This document shows positions 38,025-47,699 of a stretch of 64,000 nt of DNA, one piece after another. Location: NCBI GenBank assembly GCA_039881145.1, contig JAYKKI010000013.1:38893501-38957500 (forward strand), given 5' to 3'. The stretch's first letter is position 1. The number at the start of each line of letters is the position of its first letter. Origin of the DNA: Druceiella hillmani (lineage: Eukaryota; Arthropoda; Insecta; Lepidoptera; Hepialidae). Position numbers and translations under genes: made by a program. Below the pieces are notes generated by a model that ran no database searches, was not told where the DNA came from, and saw only the letters and a program-made list of their open reading frames with translations.

Positions 38025-38402
38025 ATATATTAATACGCTAAGGTTAAGATGTTACACTCCCTTTTTAGAAAAAACCTCACAACTAATCCACATAAATTAT
38101 ATATCATTTTATAGATAATTGCTTGCTCTACCGGCATCCATAACTAAAAAAATTATTATTGCTATTGTTTTTGCAAATTAATTAATTATTAAAATTATAT
38201 ACACAAAACGGCAATGCTGCCATCTAACGGCTCAACGTCAATATGATTGACGGTCGGTAAAATTTTTGTTTAATTTCAAATCCTCTCACGTATAAATAAA
38301 GTGGCGCTTTAGCTCAATGCTTTTGATACTTGCGCCTCTATATGTCAATTTTAGTAAAATATTTGTTTGATCTGTCATCTGAGCTTCATAATGCTAGTAT
38401 TT
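38022..38402 (+). mobile_element. non-autonomous Helitron-like copy, 3' hairpin deleted
   Basis: This is about 97% identical by eye, in opposite orientation, to 50,529-50,938. It starts in '(a)tcatatatattaatacg', consistent with a TC start, and ends 'cttcataatgctagt'. The other copy has about 35 more bases between 'cataat' and 'gctagt', containing the hairpin, so this copy has lost its 3' hairpin but kept the terminal CTAG(T). It has no coding sequence. A SINE or MITE of another type remains possible. Confidence 0.6.
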
Positions 38403-38449
38403 ATTATTTTAATAGAAAACTGAATTTAATTTATATTATAATTATCTAT

Positions 38450-38590
<141 letters not shown>

Positions 38591-38699
38591 GCATCCTTAC
38601 CATTATAAGTGCCTAAGAGTATACAAAACTTTCATAGTGAATTCCTTCTCATACTTTATAGGCTTTTTTATTTTAGTTGGTTTCCTTACTGCAATCAAG

Positions 38700-38790
38700 A
38701 TCACTACAAACTTTGCAAACGCAAAAAACATCTGCTATGCAAAAAACATATGCTGTGTAAAAAACATCTGCTATAATATTATGCTTTGCT
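38700..38790 (+). repeat. short tandem 'aaaaaacatctgctatg' units
   Basis: Three to four units of about 18 bp ('gcaaaaaacatctgctatgc' with variants), making the Lys-Asn-Ile-Cys-Tyr repeat seen in the overlapping frame. No sign of a functional protein. Confidence 0.7.
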
Positions 38791-39839
38791 ATTTACGAAT
38801 ATTTAAAATTATGCAATATAACTAAAAACATGCGTCATAAAATTAAATAAAAGATTTTTAGAAAAATGAAAGTGGTCATTTTATCTAATTCCAACTAATT
38901 CCTAAAATTGTCGTTTCACTAAGGCTATAATTGTAAAAGGATTTTAGACTAATTTAACAAAGTACCGATTGTAAAAGGAGATTTAGACTAATTTACCGTA
39001 TAATATTAGATGTTCATGAGTACAATATTATATGTTCAGGGATCATTTGCAGAATAAAGGTTATTTTAAATATGAAAACCTAAATACTTGCTATTACTCT
39101 TGGTTTGTATAGCACAACTGAGATAAGAAGCCAGAGGATAGGTAACAGCAACCTTCTGGGCACCAACAACCACTTACCGCAATCACGAACCTGCCTGCCA
39201 AATGTGGTGATTAAGGCAAATTCTTATATGATAAGCACAAGTAGATAATTGCAATAAACTTTATGGAAACCTGGAGGGATCTGCTGATCATAATGATGGT
39301 GAAGGTCTTCTTTCTTCTTTGACCATAAAACCATTTACTGATTTCGTTACGCCACTTCTCTCTGCTCCGGAATAAGCAACATTTAACACCGAATAGTTTT
39401 ATCAAATTTCTCCCGTTTTCTTTGCCGATATGTACTTTTTCATGCATACTCTTCTGTCGTTAAGACATTTAATATTACCTCTAATATTTTAAAATATTTG
39501 TTTATCTTACAAAATTTGTCAACAAATGATGTTATATTTTTATCAACCACCATACATTTTAAAGAATATAAATTCAGACGGCGTTTTTAAAGTGATAAGT
39601 CACTTTTTGAAATAAACCAATAATTTACTGTATTTCAAATTGATGGTAAATTTTTATTTAATTTAAAATATTTAGTATTTCTACGCCTATATCCAATCGG
39701 TTATTCATTAGAACCGAATTTGTAATACAATTTCATCACTTGATGTATTTTCTATATATTCCCAAGAATTCTATTATTTGTTTCGAAATAAATTAGAATT
39801 AAAGCGGTATTGTATATATTTGGCTTTAATTTTGTAGAA

Positions 39840-39960
39840 ATTCATTATTCACAATTAAATTAAACTACGTGCTGTAGTATTATATCTACTTTATTTAAAT
39901 TCTTTACCACTGTGGTATCACCGTAATCACGTAGTTTCATTTAATTGTAATTTAACGTGG
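39840..39960 (-). repeat. Penelope terminal-repeat fragments, head to head
   Basis: 'attcattattcacaattaaa' then 'aaattctttaccac' is the inverted terminal repeat end. After a short gap, 'cacgtagtttcatttaattg' repeats it in the direct orientation. The hammerhead core itself is deleted in this copy. Confidence 0.65.
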
Positions 39961-40934
39961 TAGTTCCTTCGAGCTACTCAACTAAAGTAATTTAGTAAAC
40001 AAACTTTGATTACCCAGTTTAGTTCAGGGGCCACAATTTTAACGAGTTTCTCAATTAATAAGAACCCTAGGACATTTCTGCCTGTGTTCTATTTAAAATA
40101 ATCACCTTACTGAAAGCATAGGGGGCGTAAGTCGAACCTGAATGGGTTCCATTGTAACACTACTTAAAATAATTATTTCAGGGTATGAGGAGCTATTACT
40201 TTTATATGGCAGCAAATTTTCGCCTCTATGTATTTTTGGGATGCAACAGTTCGATATTCTATGCATATAAAAATTTAACTGTTATTCTCCAGTGGACTCA
40301 ATAATAATAATAACAACACTTTATAAAGTAGATAATTTCTAAAAAGTGGTTTTGTATAATTCTGATACTAACTTAAATGAAAAGCAAGATATTACTACTA
40401 TTTTATGGGTCTAGTCTAGTTAAGAATCCCTTTACTGTCGCCATGCTCGTTCTTACGTCACAGCGGTTTTATTCACAGACTATTATTGCTATAAAGCTGA
40501 AATTATTGCACGCAGACTATTATTACTATAAAGCTGAATATATGGTTAAACATATTTATAATGACAGTAATGTTATGAAATAAAATGTTTTTATTTTTTG
40601 GGGGTGCCTCTTCTACATTTAATTAGACATGAATATTCTTTTATTCACGTACCCCATTATATAGGATATCGTTGCATAAGTCTATTAAAACTATTGTGAC
40701 ATGTCTTGAACATTTTCAATGGAGGGATTCGTTTAGGAAATATTAAGGATTAAACCATTAATTTTTTCAAATTTTCGTGTCCCCATCTCCTATCAGCTAG
40801 ACCGCTATTTTAACCGATTTAAAAAAAAGGAGGAAGTTCTCAATTCGTCGCAAGTTTTTTTTAAGTATGTCTAGCGATAATCCTTTACGGAATGGACCGA
40901 CTTCTATGATTCTTTTTTTATTTGAAAGAGTACC

Positions 40935-41420
40935 TTACGAGACCGCTGTCCTATATAAATAGGATGATGATCTATGATCAGGACATGAACAATGGAACTC
41001 CTTTATGAAAGATAGATAATCAACCGTGATTTATTTGCTAAGTGTAATTGTTATTTTGAAAAGTAACTACACCACTTTCCAACTCAGGGTTTAATGATAA
41101 GATCTGGAGATGTTAATAAGCAATGTTTTAATCTTAACCAATGTTAGTAAATCCACCGTGATTAAAGATATTTATTACTAGTAGTTGTTACTTTGCAAAA
41201 TAACTACACGGTCGACCAGATCAGGGTCCAATGGAACTCTTAACGGATTGTTGTCAATCAATCATGATTCACTATATTTCGTACTGGTTGGTTGTTACTT
41301 TAGTTATTACTTTGCAAAATCTGATAATGGATTTCGTATATGGAAAACGGAACTCCTCAAGTCATAGTTGTTACTTTGCAAAATCTGATATTGGACTTCG
41401 GCCACGGTGAACGGAATTCT
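40935..41420 (+). repeat. diverged minisatellite, family shared with 43.4-44.2 kb
   Basis: Units of roughly 125-130 bp share 'ttactttgcaaaataactac', 'aatggaactc' and 'tcaatcatgattca' or 'aaccgtgatt' blocks. The same blocks form the later array, so one repeat family occupies both sites. Unit boundaries are approximate. Confidence 0.7.
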
Positions 41421-41469
41421 TCAACGGCCAAGAGTTAATCACTGGTGGCTACTGCTATCGCTGCATTTT

Positions 41470-42940
41470 TATGTGTTGTTGATAACTAACTTTATATAAA
41501 GAGAAAATGATCTATGTACTATCTTTTGCCTCTGATTTTTAGTAATTATACAATATTTTAAGCAAGACCATAATTAAATATATAGTTTGATTATTAATAT
41601 TATTAATCACTAAAAATATATTTTAAATAATCCAATTCAAAAATAGTAGGTACTAAAAAGTAAAAAATTATTATCTGAAAATAGATACTTACTTGTTCGC
41701 AACAAATAAGTTACTTATTTCTGAAGTCGGTGCCAGCACCGCCAGTCGACTTAAACAAGTGTAAAATTTCATGTTATAAATACGCCTTTTTTTCGTATTG
41801 TGAGTGCATTAGAAGTGAAGGTTTGAAATTTACATTATAAATTATAAATTGGTTTAAGTTGATCAACAGTGCTGGCACAGAATTCCAAATTAAGTAACTT
41901 AGTTATTTATTGCGAACAAGTATCTATCACATAACAAGTACCTATTTTCAGTTAATTATTTTTAATTTCTGAAGTCGGTTTTTTAGAAAATATTTTTTCG
42001 CAATAGCACGTAGTATATACCTATAACAAAATTGAAAGGATAGTTAACACAGCTAAGACGCTCTGCATGTTTACGTGTGATAATCGAAAACTTATGATAT
42101 GTAGTTGGGTCTCTGAATAGTTCATAGAAACTCCACACGAATGATTTAAAACAGCTGCAAAAACAACTTTGCATTTTAAAATTTATGTAGATTAATTAAC
42201 TCGTTAACTTAAAAACCTGCATTATGCGCTCAGTGTGCAATAAGTCTCCCACCCAGGTGCGACAATTTAAGAGAATATTTGTTTTTGTAAAAAGTCCGGT
42301 ACACCCAAATTATTGAAAATATGCGTACGATTTCAATGATAAATTGGAGCGACATATAATACATTGAAGATCATATTTTCTACTAGACTGTGATTTTTTT
42401 TAATTAATGTTTTAATGCATTAGTTATACGTGAAATTATAAACACTTCATTAGAAGCGCGTATAGTTTCCGAAAATTTTCTAAGTAGGTTATTAAAAAAT
42501 GCTGTAGGTTATTAATGATTTTATAAAACTACATGGGTACCGTAACCTCCTGGCGTGAGTTATAATCGTATTAAAAATGTTTTTTTTTTAAGTGTTTTTA
42601 ATATTAGGACATAAATTAAATTTAAATATGTCATAGAATTTAATTATATCTTCTGTAAGATCAAGCAATTACTTTGCTATTTAATAAAATATATTTAAAC
42701 TAATCTCTTAATAATAAAAGTATGATAAACACGACTTCGCTAAGAGTAACTCCTTATCTGGCAGTGCATGTAACCTACCTATGAATACTTATAGCTTGCT
42801 GGGGGTAACAGTTTTGCCGTTAGTAATGTTTTTATATCTCACTTAATTATATAGGCTTGTAGATATTTCTATCTTCATATATTATCTACGATCATGACTG
42901 TCACCGTTATCTGCCGATAGGAGCAATGTGAGCAAATGAC
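41470..42940. other. AT-rich intergenic DNA, no gene recognised
   Basis: A pair of inverted pieces is visible: 'acttacttgttcgcaacaaa' near 41,690 and 'attgcgaacaagtatctat' near 41,908. They flank about 230 bp that contains 'cagcaccgccagtcgactt', so a small MITE-like insertion is possible. No coding support. Confidence 0.4.
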
Positions 42941-42952
42941 AGTTCCTTATGT

Positions 42953-43165
42953 ATATAAAACTTACATATCTGTCAACACCATCTTCAGTGAAGAAGTACA
43001 CCATCCCTCAATTTTGCTGGACTGACCTTTATGTATAGTTATAAATTGCGTTATTAGTAAAATAAAGTAGAAAAAGAAAGTGACATTAAAAAAATTTAAA
43101 GAATTAGTTATAACACGTGTTACGTAGAAATGTCCTTAGAAACAAGTGAAATTCTAAAATGGTAT
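42953..43165 (+). promoter_or_regulatory. possible core promoter and first exon (TATA, TCAGT, ATG)
   Basis: 'tatataaaac' (42,952-42,961) lies about 30 bp before 'ttcagtga' (42,983-42,990), matching the spacing between a TATA box and the arthropod TCAGT initiator. A leader of about 145 bp leads to an ATG at 43,131 in the context 'gtagaaatgtcc', with A at -3. A donor-like 'tatg|gtacgt' follows 12 codons in. All elements are short and could coincide by chance; no later exon was found. Confidence 0.3.
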
Positions 43166-43214
43166 GGTACGTTTTTTTTGTTGCTTGCACTTTCTATGTT
43201 ATCTTTCATTTAAA
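43131..43214 (+). CDS. 27-residue hydrophobic small ORF (unconfirmed)
   Basis: If read without splicing, the ATG at 43,131 gives a 27-residue peptide starting 'MSLETSEILKWYG', followed by a run of about 14 hydrophobic residues, with TAA at 43,212-43,214. The layout (short polar N-terminus, one membrane helix) is that of small membrane peptides. If 'gtacgt' at 43,166 is a real donor, this is only the start of a first exon. Confidence 0.25.
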
Positions 43215-43424
43215 GTCTTTCATGTTATTGAAGTGACAGAATTTTTGCCAATATTAAAAATTAACACCCATTTTTTAAACGAAACTACTTTAGGCGCGAC
43301 TTGAAAGTAACATTTTTTCGGACGCAAATACATTCAGTAAAGTGAATAGTTTGCTTACGCAGTATTCTGTATTTGAAAGCATTGATTGACTATAGAATTT
43401 TGTTAGTATATATGTAATATGAAC

Positions 43425-44180
43425 AATGTAACTCCTTGACGCATGGTAGTAAACCAACCGTGATTCAAGAAGTTAGCTACGGGTAGTAGTTACTTTTAAA
43501 AATGCAATAATCCCTTTCGGAGATGAACAATGTAATTCCTCAACAGATGGGAGTAAATTAACCGTGATGGAAGATATTTGTTACTAGTAGTTGGTACTTT
43601 GCAAAATAACTACGCCATTGACCCGGTCAAGGTCTGATGATGAGTTCTGCAGATGAACGATATATGTCCTTAATGGATGGCCGTAAATTATTCATGATTC
43701 AGTATATTGGCTACTGGTAGAAGTTAATGTTAAAAAAAACTACATGTTAATAGTGTAGTTATTTTTAAAAATATCTACTACCAGTAGCCGATGATCCGTT
43801 TTGAAGATGAACAATGTAATTCCTTAACAGATAGGAGAAAATCAATTGTGATGCAAGATATTTTTTATCAATAGTAGTTACTTTGCAAAATAACTGCACA
43901 GTCAACCAGGTCATGGTATGATGATGAGTTCTGCATATGAACATTGTATCTCCTTAACGGATGGTTGTAAATCAATTGTGATTTAATATATTGGCTACCG
44001 GTAATATTTACTTTTAAAAATAACTGAACTATCGATCAGGTGATGATCCGTTTTGGAGATGAACAATGTAGTTCCTTAACAGATGAGATTAAATCAGCTG
44101 TGATGCAAGATATTTGTTATTAGTAGGTGTTACTTTGCAAAATAACTACACCATTGATCACAAGATACCAGCCACAACCG
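43425..44180 (+). repeat. minisatellite array with one internal palindrome
   Basis: 'agatgaacaatgtaattcct' recurs at 43,521, 43,805 and, with one change, 44,057. A half-step unit occurs at about 43,635 and 43,930 ('gatgatgagttctgca'). The first period (284 bp) is longer than the next (252 bp). 'ctactggtagaagtt' (about 43,710) is inverted as 'ctactaccagtag' (about 43,784) around a 70-bp hairpin-like segment. There is no open frame across units. Confidence 0.85.
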
Positions 44181-44640
44181 CCAAGGGAATTTTATTTCAA
44201 CCACGCGTAAAAGTTATTCACACCCATTTTTAAATTATTTAATTACTCAAAATGAGTTATCAATATCCAAAATCTTATCGCCTTCGTCATCCTCCGAACT
44301 TCTTACTTTGTTAAGAAACAGTTGTCTATTATTATTATCACAGGATTGAATATAAATAACGACCGAGTATAGAATTATATTTTGTTAGAACTATATATTA
44401 CTTGTGAACTTTCTGGTGATGATTCCACTGCAGCTGAAACGTAACATAATTGTGCTAGCAAATGCACAAGCAAATTATTTTCCTTTTTTGCAGTATGAAT
44501 ACTGAAGACAACAAGATATACCGAAAGGTTTGAAAAAGTTGCACAAATATAATTACATATAAATATCTATGGTATTTTCATTGATGTTATAAAATACATC
44601 CATTGACAATTATATGAAGCTACGTTCTTTAAATTCTTTG

Positions 44641-44683
44641 CCACGATCTATGTTTCGTTGTATTACAAAATCTTCAGGTGGGC
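44641..44683 (-). ncRNA. hammerhead ribozyme-like motif, minus strand (degenerate)
   Basis: On the minus strand 'cccacctgaagat', 'ttgtaatacaa' and 'cgaaacatagatcgtgg' give the CTGANGA core, a stem II hairpin, GAAA and a CCAC/GTGG stem I. The closing G-C pair of stem II is lost and stem III is weak. Confidence 0.4.
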
Positions 44684-44737
44684 TATTAGCAAAGATCTAC
44701 TAGCAAAGATCTATTAGCAAAGATCTTTGCTAATACC

Positions 44738-44778
44738 CCACCTGAAGATGTTGTAATACAACGAAACCTAGGTCGTGG
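44738..44778 (+). ncRNA. hammerhead ribozyme motif in left terminal repeat
   Basis: Stem I is CCAC (44,738-44,741) with GTGG (44,775-44,778). The core is CTGAAGA (44,742-44,748; position N7 is A). Stem II is GTTGT-AAT-ACAAC (44,750-44,762), followed by GAAA (44,763-44,766). Stem III is A-C-C with G-G-T around TA, and the cleavage dinucleotide is T-C (44,773-44,774). One extra T (44,749) sits between A9 and stem II and is kept in every copy in this window. Very short stem III is known for Penelope-associated hammerheads, which are thought to cleave better as dimers. Cleavage activity has not been shown here. Confidence 0.6.
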
Positions 44779-45397
44779 TAAAGAACTTAAAGAAAGTAGA
44801 AATAATACTACATCATGTAGTTTCATTTAATTGTGAATAATGCATTTCTACAAAACTTACGCCAAATATATTCACTATCTACCATTTCTAATGTACTAAA
44901 CAAATCTGAATTTAACGAAACACTTGAAAAATATTTCAGAGGAAATTTAATTTTCCAATACTGATAAATACATAAATTTTCCAATACACGATTTTCCTTT
45001 AATTAAGTGATATAAGTGGATCAAGAAGAATATCTTGTTTTAAGTTAACCCCTAGTTTCGAAAATATTTGTTCAAGTAATTATACGATCTAATTACTAAT
45101 TGTTTTGTCCACTATATTTCTGCTCTTTCTTAATCTTAACTAGTAGCGTAGTATGAGAATTTAGAAGAAAAAAAATATGAACACTTAATTACTCGCGTTA
45201 ACAAAGTTATACTTATGCTAACATGTGATATATAACCCCAATTTTAAAATTAAAATAAAACACATTTTTAATAACTTTGGATTATATTTATTATAAAAAA
45301 AGTAAACAGTATCGACGTTGTAATAAACAATAACAGTCTTCACAATCAACATTTTTGTTAAACTAGTAAATAAATCAATCGATTCATATAGGAATTT

Positions 45398-46265
45398 TTA
45401 ATCAGTACATTCACCACATATAATGTTGGAGTGATAAGAACAGATGTATTGCTGGCTTTTAGCAAACACAAATTTAATTTTCTTTTCTTTTGTCCTTGGG
45501 GAAACATGACATATTTTATATTTAGTATATGGACCGTGTCTGGACGTGGAGCCAAAATCTTGAAGATCAGTACTTCTCTTGAGACGTTTTTGTATAGCCC
45601 GGGGTAGTTGCGGTATCGTAAGTAGAGTTTGTTGGTGTGCTTTTGTCAAATCAACAGCAAGGTGTGTGAGAAACCCCTTCTCGGTGTGTTATGGTCAATT
45701 TTATTTATATAAATGATACAAGCATTGATATCAGCAACGTTGAGAAGGTGATAAAATATAAGCATTGGCCATTTCGTGTGCGTCTTCGGACGTTATAGTT
45801 AGCACACATGGTCGTTATTATCAACCCCACATTTTTTACGGTTATAATACAAAATAATAACTGTTTTATTTTTTTCACTTTCGATCACAGCATTGTTATA
45901 ATGCATAGACGAAGTCAGTAGTACAGACTTGAATTTTTTGAAAGATAAGAGCAAAGAGTTACATCTTCTTGATGTCCAAACAAACTGGATTGTTCGAGTC
46001 GGGTTTGTTTAGGTCGGAAGCAAAGTGGAATTTCTGGCTTGTTCTTACGAATAGTTCCAACCATTGTGAGCTGGTGATCCTTCAAAAGTGTGTTTGCAAG
46101 AGGAACGCTAGTAAACCCATTATCCATCGTGCTATGTCGGCCAGTACACGAGATGAGTTTGACCATACACTTCACCTGACTCGCTATATTATTAGCCTTT
46201 CGATACGGACCTTTGAGTTGTACTCCAGCATACTTGGTGGGCTTATTAGACATATAGTTCTTCAC
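45398..46265 (-). pseudogene. piggyBac-type transposase, C-terminal half, broken
   Basis: Read on the minus strand in three frames. 46,265-45,915 has 'YMSNKPTKYAG', 'LKGPYRKANNIAS' and 'RHSTMDNGFTSVPLANTLLK' (the conserved second Asp in MDN). 45,910-45,660 has 'LTSSMHYNNAV', 'YYNRKKCGVDNNDHVC' (the third Asp region), 'KWPMLIFYHLLNVADINAC' and 'FLTHLAVDLTKAHQQT'. 45,649-45,398 has 'RAIQKRLKRSTD', 'STSRHGPYTKYKICHVSPRT' and a Cys/His-rich tail with some cysteines lost. The N-terminal half is absent where Penelope sequence begins. 'gttaacccctag' at about 45,055 could be its TTAA-bounded end. Confidence 0.85.
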
Positions 46266-46445
46266 ATTCTAGCACTTTACAGTCATACTCGCGTTGAAAA
46301 TTTCCTTGAATTGATTTTATGTAATTGTTGGTGTGGTGAAATACCAAATTTATATTATCCTTTGAAAACATACCAAAGAATTGATATTGTACTAATTATG
46401 CTAGCTGTTCTCTTAGGTCCAGATATTTCCCTCATATTATTGTGA

Positions 46446-47063
46446 CTACAAACTCGGACACTGGTACGCGGCAGTATAATACGCGGCAATAAATTAAGAA
46501 AAATACGCGGCAATAAATTAAGAAAAATACTAATACAAGAAATATACCCGGTCGTACCAAATAATAATAATATTTACTCTAAATCTATCCCATATATAGG
46601 TAATGTATCACTCAAATTAGGAAAACTCTTAACTAATAATAAAAATATAAATAATATAACATGTACGTATAGTACCTTAAATAACTTAGGTAAAACCCTT
46701 ATTAATAATAAAGAAACAATAGATAAACATAAAAAGAGTGGTATCTATAAACTTAAATGTAACGATTGTAATAGTGTATACATAGGTCAAACAGGCAGAG
46801 ATTTTAATACAAGATATAAAGAACACATTGCCAGGTGGCGAAATAATAAACCAGACACATCTCACTTTGCTAAACATCTCATTGAAAATAACCATCACCC
46901 CCATACTGATAATTCCCCCTACATATTACAAATAAAAACAAAAGGTAATAAGCTTAATATCCTAGAAACATTAGAAATAAACAGACATAAAAAAGATATC
47001 AAGGTCAATATATTAAATGAACAACTAAATATAATATCATCACCCATTCTTAATATCTTCTAG
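46446..47063 (+). pseudogene. Penelope-like element protein: C-terminal linker and GIY-YIG endonuclease
   Basis: The frame is open for 205 codons to TAG (47,061-47,063) but has no in-frame ATG start, so it is the 3' part of a longer gene. The N-terminal part has 'SIPYIGNVSLKLGKLL', typical of the linker after the reverse transcriptase. 'SGIYKLKCNDCNSVYIGQTG' (46,737 on) carries both halves of the GIY-YIG signature with a CxxC between them, as in Penelope proteins. 'TRYKEHI' supplies the expected Arg, and 'SHFAKHLIENNH' the His-rich segment. The protein nicks target DNA to prime insertion. The domain is intact here, but the reverse transcriptase is absent. The 25-bp unit 'acgcggcaataaattaag' is duplicated at 46,481-46,528. 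Confidence 0.8.
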
Positions 47064-47539
47064 ATATAATATAAATATACAACATTGATACTACAGTACT
47101 CTGAAAATTGTTTCAGAACTAATACACATATAAATATAAGTATATATAATAAAAACAAAAAAATTTAAAGAGAAATAAATATGTGAATACACAAAACCGG
47201 AGATATGTAGAATTAGTGTATTACCTTGTCCTTACTTTCAAATACCCTTGCTTTTGTATAAATATATTACCGATAATAACTTCCATTTAATTTTATTACA
47301 TACACCGTAAAGTTTGCATTGTATAACCTCATATAATAACAACAATTGAATTTATTACCCTCACTAAAATATTAGTATATTGTATAAGTCTCGGTAATAT
47401 AATAAAACCTAATCTGCGCTCCTGCTATAAACTTACTAACATAAACAATGAAAAATCCACACAAAGCAGGCTTCCGCTATTGTGTTTGTAACATATAAAT
47501 ACTGTTGGTTGTTCCTAAAAGTTAATATTTGCCAATATC

Positions 47540-47580
47540 CCACCTGAAGATGTTGTAATACAACGAAACCTACGTCGTGG
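47540..47580 (+). ncRNA. hammerhead ribozyme motif in right terminal repeat
   Basis: Stem I is CCAC (47,540-47,543) with GTGG (47,577-47,580). The core is CTGAAGA (47,544-47,550), then the extra T. Stem II is GTTGT-AAT-ACAAC (47,552-47,564) and GAAA is 47,565-47,568. Stem III has two pairs, A-U and C-G, around a CTAC loop, and the cleavage dinucleotide is T-C (47,575-47,576). The only stem III difference from the left copy is G to C at 47,573, which opens one pair. All catalytic positions are standard. Confidence 0.6.
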
Positions 47581-47699
47581 TTAAAGAAATTAAAGAAAGT
47601 AGAAATAATACTACATCACGTAGTTTCATTTAATTGTGAATAATGAATTTCTACAAAATTAACGCCAAATATATTCAATATCTTATAATTATGTTTATA

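Larger units (their letters stand above)
44600..47690 (+). mobile_element. Penelope-like retroelement with hammerhead-bearing terminal repeats, interrupted
   Basis: Two direct repeats of about 143 bp, roughly 94% identical by eye, lie at 44,738-44,880 and 47,540-47,683, like the terminal repeats (pLTRs) of Penelope-like elements. An inverted partial copy abuts the left one (44,625-44,690), a known Penelope habit. Between them lie a broken piggyBac copy (minus, 46,265-45,398) and, 480 bp before the right repeat, the C-terminal part of a Penelope protein with a GIY-YIG endonuclease (46,446-47,063). The reverse transcriptase is missing. Grouping all these parts into one element is an inference from order and orientation. 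Confidence 0.65.

Noticed and set aside
45969..46445. 158-codon plus-strand frame
   Set aside because: It is the reverse-strand shadow of the piggyBac transposase, whose conserved motifs read on the minus strand.
46686..46904. 72-codon minus-strand frame
   Set aside because: Shadow of the Penelope GIY-YIG frame on the plus strand.
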